Both the position numbers and the translations under genes were made by a program. From NCBI RefSeq assembly GCF_002869965.1, contig NZ_PEBS01000054.1, forward strand, positions 1 to 38,167: a stretch of DNA of 38,167 bases, read 5' to 3'. Source of the DNA: Janthinobacterium sp. ROICE36. GTDB lineage: Bacteria; Pseudomonadota; Gammaproteobacteria; Burkholderiales; Burkholderiaceae_D. Each line of letters starts with the position of its first letter. Position 1 is the stretch's first letter. Positions 15,256 to 23,618 of the stretch are shown here, one piece after another. Below the pieces are notes generated by a model. The model saw only the letters and a program-made list of their open reading frames with translations. It searched no databases and was not told the origin of the DNA.

Positions 15256-16248
15256 ATGGGCTGGATAGGAAAATTACTGAACGGCGGCGACGACAAAAAC
15301 AAGCCTGCGCCCCTCACGGCAGCGGCGGCGCCCGAGGAAACGCGGCAGCCAGCCAGCATCACCGAAATCGATGCCATGTACTACCGCTGGCTGGCGGCTG
15401 CCGGTTCGGCGCAGGCTCCGGAGCAGACCGAACAGCAGATTCTGGACGAATTGGTGCGCCTGGCCCGTGAACCGATCGCTGGCGCTGCGCTGGTGCCGCG
15501 CATTCCAGCCATCATTCCGCAGCTGATGCGTACCTTGCAAGATGAAAACATGAGCGCGGCCAAGCTGTCGGCCCAGTTGGCCCAGGATGTGCTGCTGGTC
15601 GCCGAGGTCTACCGCGAAGCGAACCGGCCCTGCTACCAGTCGCGCTACAACGCCAGCCCGTCGATCAACAACATGGAAGGCGCCATCATGCTGCTCGGGC
15701 AAAACGGCATGCGCATGCTGCTCGCCCGCGTCGCTTTCCGTCCCATCGTCAGCATGCAAAGCGGCGGGCTGACCGTGCGCACGGCGCCGCTGATCTGGCG
15801 CCAGTCCGAAAAATGTGCGCTGGCGGCCAGCCTGGTCGCGCCGACGATGCATGCCAACGCCTTCGATGCCTATCTCGCGGGGCTGATGGCCAATGTGGGC
15901 CTGGTGGTGGCGTTCCGGCTGATCGACCAGATGCATGCGCCCGATGTTTTTCCGCAATCGGACGCCTTCATTGCGCAAGTGTTTGCGCACGCGCGCATCT
16001 TGTCGGTACGGATCGCCGAATTGTGGGAGTTTCCCCAGTCCGTGACCCGCGCGATCGGGCTGGCGGGCGTCGATGCCAACGCCGATGCCGATCCGCAGGC
16101 GCAGGCGTTGGCGCTGGGCGAGCGCTTGAGCAAGCTGCGCATGCTGGCCGATAGCGGCCGCTTTCCTGCCGACGATCCCTTCGTGACGGCCGGCCTCGGC
16201 AAGAGTGAGCTGCAGGTGTTCGATAAACTGGCCGACGACGACGAGTGA
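15256..16248 (+). CDS. HDOD-domain signalling protein
   Basis: 330 residues. After a variable charged/Pro-rich N-terminus (1-40), residues about 75-300 form an HDOD domain (RIPAIIPQLMRTLQDEN, SPSINNMEGAIMLLGQNGMRMLL, LAGLMANVGLVVAF). HDOD proteins resemble HD-GYP/HD phosphohydrolases but lack the metal-binding HD pair; they act as regulatory scaffolds, often near c-di-GMP and chemotaxis systems. The start at 15256 is the first ATG leading into MGWIGKLL. A GATAAT at 15223-15228 could be its -10 element. No partner is adjacent. Confidence 0.88.
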   Translation: MGWIGKLLNGGDDKNKPAPLTAAAAPEETRQPASITEIDAMYYRWLAAAGSAQAPEQTEQQILDELVRLAREPIAGAALVPRIPAIIPQLMRTLQDENMSAAKLSAQLAQDVLLVAEVYREANRPCYQSRYNASPSINNMEGAIMLLGQNGMRMLLARVAFRPIVSMQSGGLTVRTAPLIWRQSEKCALAASLVAPTMHANAFDAYLAGLMANVGLVVAFRLIDQMHAPDVFPQSDAFIAQVFAHARILSVRIAELWEFPQSVTRAIGLAGVDANADADPQAQALALGERLSKLRMLADSGRFPADDPFVTAGLGKSELQVFDKLADDDE

Positions 16249-16251
16249 GGC

Positions 16252-16267
16252 CGGCCGCGTACGGCCG
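16252..16267. terminator. possible shared hairpin between convergent genes
   Basis: CGGCCG, CGTA, CGGCCG in the 26-base gap between the converging HDOD and livF genes can form a GC-rich stem. There is no T-run, so it is at best a weak bidirectional terminator. Confidence 0.3.
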
Positions 16268-16274
16268 ATATCGC

Positions 16275-16988
16275 TCAGCGCGCGAAATAGAGTTCGTGCA
16301 GATGATCGAGATCGACCTCGGAGGCCGTTTGCGACAGCGCCACTTTGCCGCTTTGCATCAGGTATACATGATCGGCCACGCCCACGGCGCGCGCCGTGTT
16401 CTGCTCGACGAGGATGATGGTGCGCTTCCCGTCGTTCAGGCGCGCGAGGATCTCGAACAGTTCGTTGACCACCAGCGGCGCCAGGCCCAGCGACGGCTCG
16501 TCGATAATCAATAACGACGGGTCCGACATCAAGCCGCGCGCCATGGCCAGCATCTGCGCCTCGCCGCCCGACAAGGAACCGGCGAATTGCTTGCGGCGCT
16601 CCTGCAGGCGCGGGAACATGGCGTAGGCTTCGGCCAGGCGCGCCGGCATATGGCTGCGGTGCTCTTTCGGGAAGGCGCCCATGATCAGGTTTTCTTCCAC
16701 GCTCATGTCGCGAAACGTCATGCGGCCTTCGGGGATCATGGTGACCCTCGCGTCGCTCATCTTCCAGGTGGGGGTGCCGTTGATGGACAAGCCGTCGAGC
16801 GCGATGCTGCCCGCGCCCACGGGAAGTAAACCCATGATGGCGCGCAGCAGCGTCGTCTTGCCGGCCCCGTTCGGGCCGATGATGGTGGTCAGCTTGCCCT
16901 TCTGGATCGAGAGCGACACATCCCACAGCACATTGATGGCACCATAGCCGGCGCGCAGATTACGTATTTCAAGCATGGTTTCAAGCAT
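16275..16988 (-). CDS. livF: branched-chain-type ABC transporter ATPase LivF
   Basis: 237 residues; one of the two ATPases of a HAAT-type importer. Walker A GPNGAGKT (38-45), signature LSGGE (138-142), Walker B LLIIDEP and the switch His-loop region LVEQN are all intact. It is the last gene of the run and overlaps the livG stop by 8 bases. The sequence ATGCTTGAA occurs twice at this junction (in-frame ATGs at 16988 and 16976), so the start could be four codons later. It energises uptake together with LivG. Confidence 0.95.
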   Translation of the reverse strand: MLETMLEIRNLRAGYGAINVLWDVSLSIQKGKLTTIIGPNGAGKTTLLRAIMGLLPVGAGSIALDGLSINGTPTWKMSDARVTMIPEGRMTFRDMSVEENLIMGAFPKEHRSHMPARLAEAYAMFPRLQERRKQFAGSLSGGEAQMLAMARGLMSDPSLLIIDEPSLGLAPLVVNELFEILARLNDGKRTIILVEQNTARAVGVADHVYLMQSGKVALSQTASEVDLDHLHELYFAR

Positions 16989-17694
16989 GGGCGGCTCCCG
17001 TATAGCTTTCGATGACGGCCGGATCGCGGAAGACGGCGTCGGGCGTGCCGTCGGCGATCAGCTGGCCAAAATTGAGCACGGCCACGCGCTGGCACAGATT
17101 GCTGATGGTTTCGATGTCGTGCTCGATCATGACGATGCCCACGCCAAAGGCGGCATGCAAGTCCTTCAGCATGCCCATGAAGCGGCGCTTGCCGTTCGTT
17201 TCCAGACCGGCCAGCACTTCATCGAGCAGCAGCAGCTTCGGATTGGTGGCCAGCGCCTTGGCCACTTCCAGCGCTTTCAGTTCCGTCAGCGCCAGTTCGC
17301 TGGCCGCGTCGCGCCCGGCCTTGTCCGTCAGGCTGGTGAAATCGAGGATTTCATCGATCTTGCGCATGTCCACCTTGCCGGTGCCGAAGCGTTGCGCCAC
17401 GACGAGGTTTTCGCGCACCGTCAATTCATGCATGGGCTGTGGAATCTGGAAGGTGCGTCCCAATCCCAGGCGGGCGCGCTGGTACATGGGCGTGGTCATG
17501 ATGTCGCGTCCTTCGAAGCGGATGCTGCCACTGGTGGGACGCACCAGGCCGGAAATCGCATTGAACAGCGTGGTCTTGCCGGCGCCGTTCGCGCCCACCA
17601 GGCCGATCACGTCGTGGCTGCCGACGTTCAGGGTGACGGAATCAACTGCCGTCAGGCCGCCGAAGCGCACGGACACATTATCGAGTTCAAGCAT
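16981..17694 (-). CDS. livG: branched-chain-type ABC transporter ATPase LivG
   Basis: 237 residues with Walker A GANGAGKT (34-41) and Walker B LLLLDEV (154-160). The signature region, normally LSGGQ or LSYGQ, reads LALTE (134-138) followed by the normal LEVAKALAT. This divergence is known in a LivG subclade, and ATPase function could rest largely on the site completed by LivF's intact signature. The start overlaps the livM stop by 8 bases through CATGCTTGA, the same coupling sequence as at the livG-livF junction. Confidence 0.94.
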   Translation of the reverse strand: MLELDNVSVRFGGLTAVDSVTLNVGSHDVIGLVGANGAGKTTLFNAISGLVRPTSGSIRFEGRDIMTTPMYQRARLGLGRTFQIPQPMHELTVRENLVVAQRFGTGKVDMRKIDEILDFTSLTDKAGRDAASELALTELKALEVAKALATNPKLLLLDEVLAGLETNGKRRFMGMLKDLHAAFGVGIVMIEHDIETISNLCQRVAVLNFGQLIADGTPDAVFRDPAVIESYTGAAHA

Positions 17695-18670
17695 GTGCTT
17701 TCTCCTTCGCTTTATCCTTGCTCAGCGCTTTTTTCAGCCATTTTTGCAGCAGCGGCAGCAAGCCGTTCGGGCTGAAGACGATCATCGCCACCAGCAGCAC
17801 GCCCAGCACCAGTTGGTGGCCAGTGGGGATCAGTGACTTGAAAATGAGCTGGTCGACCAGGTAGACCACCACGGCGCCCAGCACGGGGCCGAGTATCGTG
17901 CGGTAGCCGCCGAAGATGGCCGCCACGATCGGTAACGTCACCCACAGGCTGTTGAAGGCGTAATCGGGTTCCAGGAAGTTGATGTAATGGGCGTTGAAGG
18001 CGCCGAACAGGCCCGCCATGAAGGCGGACACCAGCAGCATCGCGCCTTTCAGCAAGGTGCTGTTGACGCCGACGACGCGCGTGGCGTCTTCGCTGTCGTG
18101 CATGGCGCGCAGAGCGATGCCGTAGTGGCTGGCGCGGATGCGGCTGTAGGCAAAGGCGCATGCCACCACCAGTGTCAGCACCACCAGGTAGGCGCCCGTC
18201 TTGCTGGCCAAATCGAAGCCGAAGACGCTGGGCAAGCTCGGAATATTGTTGACGCCACCGGCGCCGCCCGTGACGCTACTCCATTCCGTGGCCAGGATGC
18301 GGAAGATGTGGGCATAGGCGAGGATGGCCAGCGCAAAATACGGACCGCGCAGGCGCAGCACGGGCAGCATGATGACGGCGGCGACGGACGCGCCGACGCC
18401 ACCCAGCAGCATGGCGGCAAACACGGGCAAGCCCAGTTTCACGGTGGTCAGCGCGGAGACATACGCGCCCACGCCAAAGAAGGCGGCATGGCCGAAGCTG
18501 ACCATGCCCCCCAGATTGCCGAGCAGGGCCCAGGACATGGCCACGCCGCCGATGATCAGGGCCGCCACCACCATGCTCATCACATACTGGTTGCCGCCCA
18601 GGGCCAGCGGCACGGCGATATACGCGGTCAGCAGCAAAGCGGCCGTTGAAATCAGTGTTGAGCGCTTCAT
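17687..18670 (-). CDS. livM: branched-chain-type ABC transporter permease LivM
   Basis: 327 residues, about 8-10 membrane helices, with the LivM hallmark segments GMVSFGHAAFFGVGAYVSAL and RGPYFALAILAYAH, and the cytoplasmic coupling region GIALRAMHDSEDATRVVGV. The ATG at 18670 overlaps the livH stop (ATGA at 18667-18670) and has GGAGG five bases before it. The longer frame to 19075 is out of register with livH and is rejected. The C-terminus ends in a Lys-rich cytoplasmic tail (KDKAKEKAHA). Confidence 0.95.
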   Translation of the reverse strand: MKRSTLISTAALLLTAYIAVPLALGGNQYVMSMVVAALIIGGVAMSWALLGNLGGMVSFGHAAFFGVGAYVSALTTVKLGLPVFAAMLLGGVGASVAAVIMLPVLRLRGPYFALAILAYAHIFRILATEWSSVTGGAGGVNNIPSLPSVFGFDLASKTGAYLVVLTLVVACAFAYSRIRASHYGIALRAMHDSEDATRVVGVNSTLLKGAMLLVSAFMAGLFGAFNAHYINFLEPDYAFNSLWVTLPIVAAIFGGYRTILGPVLGAVVVYLVDQLIFKSLIPTGHQLVLGVLLVAMIVFSPNGLLPLLQKWLKKALSKDKAKEKAHA

Positions 18671-19539
18671 CCGCGCCTCCGTTGTGCGCCGAACAGGCCG
18701 TTCGGCATGATGAACAGCACCAGCAGGAACAGCACCATGCCGGACAATTCCTGCAGCGCGGAGCTGGCCAGGGTGACGGTCAACGCTTCGGCCACACCCA
18801 GCAGCACGGCGGCCAGCAGCACGCCGGGGATCGAGCCGATGCCGGCGAGGACCGTGATGATGAAGGCTTTCACCGTCAGCGCGCCGCCGTAGGCAGGCTG
18901 GATCACGCCATAGCTGAACAGGGCGACACCGGCGAAGGCAGCCAGGATGCCGGCGACTAAAAAGGAGACCAGTTCCGTGCGGCCCGGGTCGATGCCCATC
19001 AGCTTGGCCGCATCGCGGTTGCTGGAGACGGCGCGCACGGCGCGGCCATACCAGCTGGTGGCCAGCCAGCGCCACAGGGCCGCCATCAGTACCAGGCTGA
19101 CGCCAAAGAAAATCACTTCGCTGCGCATGCTGAAGAAGGGGCCGATTTCAAAACCTTCCTGCAGCCAGCTCGATGAGGTCGAGCGGATGTCGGCCTTCCA
19201 CACCAGCAGGATGAAATTGGTGAGAATGACGCCGATGCCGTAGGTGAGGATCAGCGAATTGATTTCGCGGTCCTTCTTGATGCGGCTGACGATCAGGTAC
19301 ACGCCGACGGACGTCAGGCTGACGATCACCAGCGCGATGGGAATGGCGAACATGGGACCGAGTCCAAGTCCCGATTCCACGCTGTAGGCGATGTAAGCGG
19401 CCAGCAGTACCAGTTCGCCGTGCGCCAGGTTGATCACTTTCATGGTGCCGAAGACCAGCGCCAGTCCCAGGGCGATCAGGGCGTAGGAGCCGCCCTGCAG
19501 CAAGCCTGAATACAGGGCTTGCAAGATTAATTCTGTCAT
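18667..19539 (-). CDS. livH: branched-chain-type ABC transporter permease LivH
   Basis: 290 residues of mostly hydrophobic helices. Family segments: GGSYALIALGLALVFG, NLAHGELVLLAAY and RAVSSNRDAAKLMGID (EAA-like loop), with GSIPGVLLAAVLLGVAEAL near the end. It forms the membrane channel with LivM. It follows livK after a 108-base gap containing two hairpins and is translationally coupled to livM. Confidence 0.95.
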   Translation of the reverse strand: MTELILQALYSGLLQGGSYALIALGLALVFGTMKVINLAHGELVLLAAYIAYSVESGLGLGPMFAIPIALVIVSLTSVGVYLIVSRIKKDREINSLILTYGIGVILTNFILLVWKADIRSTSSSWLQEGFEIGPFFSMRSEVIFFGVSLVLMAALWRWLATSWYGRAVRAVSSNRDAAKLMGIDPGRTELVSFLVAGILAAFAGVALFSYGVIQPAYGGALTVKAFIITVLAGIGSIPGVLLAAVLLGVAEALTVTLASSALQELSGMVLFLLVLFIMPNGLFGAQRRRG

Positions 19540-19557
19540 GTCGTCATCCCGTCAGGC

Positions 19558-19591
19558 ATCCCTGACGCAGCGCGAAGGATGCGTCAGGGAT
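19558..19591. repeat. hairpin 1 in the livK-livH gap (12-bp perfect stem)
   Basis: ATCCCTGACGCA (19558-19569) and its exact complement (19580-19591) flank a 10-base loop. In the mRNA it lies between the binding-protein and permease cistrons. There is no T-run, so full termination is unlikely; protection of the livK 3' end or partial attenuation is more plausible. Confidence 0.7.
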
Positions 19592-19604
19592 ACCGTTCAT
19601 CGGT

Positions 19605-19623
19605 GCACGCCCGGCGGGCGTGC
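19605..19623. repeat. hairpin 2 in the livK-livH gap (8-bp GC stem)
   Basis: GCACGCCC and GGGCGTGC around a 3-base loop, 24 bases after the livK stop. It is very GC-rich and has no T-run. Together with hairpin 1 it forms a double structure between livK and livH. Confidence 0.65.
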
Positions 19624-19647
19624 GCGTGTGCAGGGGGCGGCTGCCGT

Positions 19648-20814
19648 TTACCAGGGCAGGGCTGGATAGGCCAGCTTGCCCGTGGCGTGTTCCTTCGGCC
19701 AGACGATCACCACTTTCTTGTCCTGGTGCTGCGCCATGCGGTGCACGAAGTTCTGGTTGTCGCCATTGGCGGCGAACTGCACCCGGCCGATCAGGGTTTC
19801 GCGGTCCGTCTTGCGCATTTCCTCGGCCACGCCGCCTTTCTTGAGCGTGCCCTTGTCGGCCGCGCGCGCGATGGCTTCGAACAGCAGCATCGATTGCACA
19901 TAGCCGAACTGGCCCAGGTAGTCCGGTTCTTTCTTGTACAGCAGCTTGTAGGCGTCGCTGAAGGCCTTGCCGTCGGCTGTCTTGAATTCCGTGGGGAAGG
20001 GCAGCAGGGCCGTGCCGAACACGTTCGGCATCAGGTCGGGGAAGTCGGCCGCCATTTTCGGCGTGGCCAGCGACCACACGCCCACCATGGCCTTGATTTT
20101 TGGTTTGAGCACGCGGGCGGCGCGGATGATGCCCACGTAGTCGTTTTCGTAGCCGACCATGGCCACCACTTCGGATTTATCCTGCAGCTTGATCTTGTTG
20201 ATGATGGGCTTGAAGTCGGTAATGGCCGGGTCGAACGAGTGCGTCGTCACTTTCACGCCCTTGGCCGTCAGGGCTTTTTCCACGTCTTTCGCCAGGCCGG
20301 TGGTGGCATCCTTGGTCGAATACACGATAGAGACGGACTTGGCGCCCACGTCCTGCAACAGTCCCAGCATGGCTTTTTCGTAGCCGGCCGTGTTATTGAT
20401 GCGGAAAAAATTCTTGCGTCCGCTCGCTACCAGGCTGTCGTCCACGCCGCCAGAAGTGATGTAGACCAGGCCCAGTTTGTTCGCCGTGTCCGAGGCGGGC
20501 GAGATATTGTTCGAGCCGTAGCCGCCCGTGATGGCCACCACGCCCTGGCTGGCCAGCTTTTCCACGGCGGCAATGGCCTTGGCGGGCGCCGATTCGTCGT
20601 CGACGGTGACGATCTTGACGGTGTGCTTGCCGTTGGTCTTGTTGAATACCTCGGCTGCCACCATGATGCCTTCCTGCATGCCGGCGCCGACCCTGGCCAG
20701 GTTGCCTGTCAGCGGGATTTCCGCGCCGACCAGGAATTCGTCGGCGCTGGCCTGCGCCATCAAGGCGCTGGCAACCAGCGCTGCCATGGCGATGCGTGTG
20801 TAGGTGCGTTTCAT
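19648..20814 (-). CDS. livK: periplasmic substrate-binding protein of Liv-type ABC transporter
   Basis: 388 residues. Signal peptide with cleavage after ASA (22-24), then the two-lobed type I periplasmic-binding fold: GAEIPLTGNLARVGAGMQEG, GVVAITGGYGSNN, and KSVSIVYSTKDATTG in the second lobe. GGAGGAG precedes the ATG. Relatives bind branched-chain amino acids, amides, or aromatic and alicyclic acids. Since the gene follows an acyl-CoA ligase and an acyl-CoA dehydrogenase, a carboxylic acid ligand is more likely than leucine. Confidence 0.92.
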   Translation of the reverse strand: MKRTYTRIAMAALVASALMAQASADEFLVGAEIPLTGNLARVGAGMQEGIMVAAEVFNKTNGKHTVKIVTVDDESAPAKAIAAVEKLASQGVVAITGGYGSNNISPASDTANKLGLVYITSGGVDDSLVASGRKNFFRINNTAGYEKAMLGLLQDVGAKSVSIVYSTKDATTGLAKDVEKALTAKGVKVTTHSFDPAITDFKPIINKIKLQDKSEVVAMVGYENDYVGIIRAARVLKPKIKAMVGVWSLATPKMAADFPDLMPNVFGTALLPFPTEFKTADGKAFSDAYKLLYKKEPDYLGQFGYVQSMLLFEAIARAADKGTLKKGGVAEEMRKTDRETLIGRVQFAANGDNQNFVHRMAQHQDKKVVIVWPKEHATGKLAYPALPW

Positions 20815-20874
20815 CGTGTCTCCTCCGGTGATGTGGCTTGGTTTTATTCTCGGGTCTGGTACAACATGGTCAAC

Positions 20875-22413
20875 TTATTGGGCATTCTGCGCCATTTGCC
20901 GCAGCTGCCCCTTTAATATCTTGCCCGTGGCGGCCGCCGGCAGCGTTTCCATGACGATGATGGCGGACGGGCACTTGTACGGTGACAGGGTCTGCGCCAG
21001 CCAGGCCTGCAATTGTGCCACGCTGGCGGGCTGGCGCGGGTCCAGCTCTACATAGGCGATGACGTCTTCGTTGCCATCTTCCAGGGTGCGCCCCACAACA
21101 GCCGACTGCACCACGGAAGCATGGGCGTTGAGCGCCGTTTCCACTTCCAGCGGATACACATTGAAGCCGGAGCGGATGATCAGCTCCTTGGTGCGCCCGA
21201 CGATGAACAGCGCGCCGTCGGTTTCCTGGCGCGCCATGTCGCCCGTGTTGAGCCAGCCGCCGTCGCGCATGGTCGCCGCCGTCATGGCCGGTTCGCGGTA
21301 ATAGCCGGCCATGACGTTCGGCCCGCGTATCCATAATTCCCCCGGCTCGCCCGACGCCACATCGAGGCCGCCCACGTCCACCACGCGCACTTCGACGCCC
21401 GGTATCGGCGTGCCGACCGAATCGTCGCCGCGCGGCGCTTCCAGGCGGGTCTGGCTGATGGTGGGCGCGCTTTCCGTCATGCCGTAGCCGTTGTGCAGCG
21501 CGGTGCCCAGCAGCTTTTCCACGTCGCGCTTGAGCGATGGCGCCAGCGGCGAGCCGCCAGCATACGCAAAGCGCAGCCGCGTGGGCAGCGGCGTGTCCGG
21601 GCCGCCCAGGGTTTGCAGCAGCTTGGCGTACATGGCGGGCACGCCCTGGACGATGGTCAGTCCGTCGTCTTTCAGCGCGGCCAGCAGACCATCGATGGAA
21701 AAGCGCGGCACCAGGTACAGGGCGGCGCCCGCATACAGGGTGCCCAGGGCCACCGAGGCCAGGCCATACACGTGCGAAATCGGCAGCACGCCATAGGCGC
21801 GGTCGCTGCGCGTCAAACCCCGCAAGGTGCTGGAGACGGCGGCGATGAACAGCAGGTTGCGGTGCGTCAGCATCACGCCCTTCGATTGTCCCGTGGTACC
21901 CGTCGTGTAGATCAGCGCGGCCACCTGTTCGTTGCCGGGCACGCAGGCTTCCGCGACGCTGGCCTCGTTCAAGCCGCCCGCCAGCAGATCTCCCATGCCA
22001 TCGACCTGGCATGGCGTTGCGCCGCGCCGCGCCGCATGCGCAGCCGCCTCCGGCGAGGCACCGGCCAGGAACAGCAGCCGCCGCGCGCGGGAATGCTCGG
22101 CGATGGTGTCGATCTCGCGCGCCGACAGGCGCGCATTGACATTGACGATCCACGCATCGATGCTGGCCGCCGCGAAGATCAGCGCCACCTGCAGCGCGCC
22201 ATTCTCGCCCACCACCATCAAGCGGTCGCCGGGGCGCACCTGCAAGTCGCGCAGCAGTTGCGCGGCGCTTTCCACACTCTGCTGCAGCTGCGCGTAGGTC
22301 CAGTGCCGCCCGCCTTCATGCAGCGCGGGCGCGTCGGGTGCGCGCGCCGCCCAGTAGCCAGGGATGGCCGACAGGCGCGCCGGCAAGCCGGCCAGCAGGG
22401 CGGGAATGTCCAT
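20875..22413 (-). CDS. acyl-CoA synthetase (AMP-dependent ligase)
   Basis: 512 residues of the ANL superfamily. The ATP-binding P-loop YTTGTTGQSKGV is at 169-180; the A5-type motif NGYGMTES, the hinge region GRTKELIIRSGFNVYP and the catalytic Lys498 (ATGKILKG) are present. It activates a carboxylic acid to its CoA thioester with ATP, giving AMP and PPi. The start at 22413 (MDIPALLAG) follows the dehydrogenase stop by 11 bases with GAGG upstream; the longer frame to 22674 is antisense-like and overlaps that gene. It lies between the dehydrogenase and livK, implying that the imported acid is its substrate. Confidence 0.92.
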   Translation of the reverse strand: MDIPALLAGLPARLSAIPGYWAARAPDAPALHEGGRHWTYAQLQQSVESAAQLLRDLQVRPGDRLMVVGENGALQVALIFAAASIDAWIVNVNARLSAREIDTIAEHSRARRLLFLAGASPEAAAHAARRGATPCQVDGMGDLLAGGLNEASVAEACVPGNEQVAALIYTTGTTGQSKGVMLTHRNLLFIAAVSSTLRGLTRSDRAYGVLPISHVYGLASVALGTLYAGAALYLVPRFSIDGLLAALKDDGLTIVQGVPAMYAKLLQTLGGPDTPLPTRLRFAYAGGSPLAPSLKRDVEKLLGTALHNGYGMTESAPTISQTRLEAPRGDDSVGTPIPGVEVRVVDVGGLDVASGEPGELWIRGPNVMAGYYREPAMTAATMRDGGWLNTGDMARQETDGALFIVGRTKELIIRSGFNVYPLEVETALNAHASVVQSAVVGRTLEDGNEDVIAYVELDPRQPASVAQLQAWLAQTLSPYKCPSAIIVMETLPAAATGKILKGQLRQMAQNAQ

Positions 22414-22424
22414 CGCGGTGTGCC

Positions 22425-23579
22425 TCACTTTTGCGCTGCCTTGATCATGTTGCGGGCGATGACGATCTGCTGGATCTGCGTCGTGCCCTCGTAGATGCGG
22501 AACAGGCGCACGTCGCGGTAAAAGCGTTCGGCCGCGTATTCGCTGATGTAGCCGGCGCCGCCGTGGATCTGCACGGAGCGGTCGGCCACGCGACCGCACA
22601 TTTCGGAGGCGAACAGCTTGCAGCACGACGCTTCCGTCGAAATGTCTTCTTTGTTGTCGCGCCGGCGCGCGCAATCGAGCACCATGCTGCGCGCCGCGTA
22701 AATCTCGGCCTTGCTGTCGGCCAGCATGGCCTGGATCAGCTGGAATTCCGCGATCGGCTGGCCGAACTGCTGGCGCTCCATGGCATACGCCAGGGCATCG
22801 CCCAGCATGCGTTCGGCCGCGCCCACGCAGACGGCGGCGATGTGCAGCCGCCCCTTGTCGAGCACCTTCATGGCCGTCTTGAAACCCACGCCTTCCTTGC
22901 CGCCGATGATGTTCGCGGCCGGCACACGGCAGTTTTCGAAGATCACGTCGCAGGTATGCGCGCCTTGCTGGCCCATCTTTTTATCGATTTTTCCCAGCGA
23001 GAGGCCCGGCGTATCCTTTTCCACGATGAAGGCGGAAATGGCCGAGGCGCCCCGCTTGACGGGGTCCGTGCGCGCCATGACGGTAAAGATGCCCGCTTCG
23101 GGCGCGTTGGTGATATAGCGCTTGCTGCCGTTGAGGATATAGAAGTCGCCGTCGCGCACGGCGCTCGTGCGCAGCGATGCCGCATCGGACCCGGAACCGG
23201 CTTCCGTCAGGGCGAACGAGCCGATGATCTCGCCGGCTGCCAGTTTCGGCAGGTAGTGCTGTTTCTGCGCTTGCGTGCCGTCGATGACGATGCCTTGCGA
23301 GCCTATGCCGTTGTTGGTGCCGATCAGCGAGCGGAAGGCGGGCGAAGTGCGGGCGATTTCAAACGCGACCCTGACTTCCTCTTCCATGCTCAGTTCCAGG
23401 CCGCCATAGGCTTCCGGGATGGACAGGCCGAACAGGCCCAGTTCGCGCATCTGCGCCACGATGGCGGGTGGTATCGTATCCGTTTCGGCCACCAGCGCCT
23501 CATTCGGTACCAGTACTTCGCGCACGAAACGGGCGATGCTGTCGAGCAGGATGTTCAGGGTTTCTTCGTCGCGTATCAT
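22425..23579 (-). CDS. acyl-CoA dehydrogenase
   Basis: 384 residues, the standard length for the FAD-dependent family. FAD and substrate segments SFALTEAGSGSDAASL (121-136) and NGSKRYITNAPEAG (150-163) are followed by the C-terminal helical domain with QIHGGAGYISEYAAER and catalytic Glu364 in RIYEGTTQIQ. It introduces an alpha,beta double bond into an acyl-CoA and hands electrons to ETF. Paired with the ligase, it would carry out the first oxidation of the imported acid. It starts 39 bases after the IclR regulator stop on the same strand. Confidence 0.94.
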   Translation of the reverse strand: MIRDEETLNILLDSIARFVREVLVPNEALVAETDTIPPAIVAQMRELGLFGLSIPEAYGGLELSMEEEVRVAFEIARTSPAFRSLIGTNNGIGSQGIVIDGTQAQKQHYLPKLAAGEIIGSFALTEAGSGSDAASLRTSAVRDGDFYILNGSKRYITNAPEAGIFTVMARTDPVKRGASAISAFIVEKDTPGLSLGKIDKKMGQQGAHTCDVIFENCRVPAANIIGGKEGVGFKTAMKVLDKGRLHIAAVCVGAAERMLGDALAYAMERQQFGQPIAEFQLIQAMLADSKAEIYAARSMVLDCARRRDNKEDISTEASCCKLFASEMCGRVADRSVQIHGGAGYISEYAAERFYRDVRLFRIYEGTTQIQQIVIARNMIKAAQK

Positions 23580-23618
23580 CGGGGTCCTCGGAGGCGATGT
23601 TGATAGGGGGCGCGCAGT

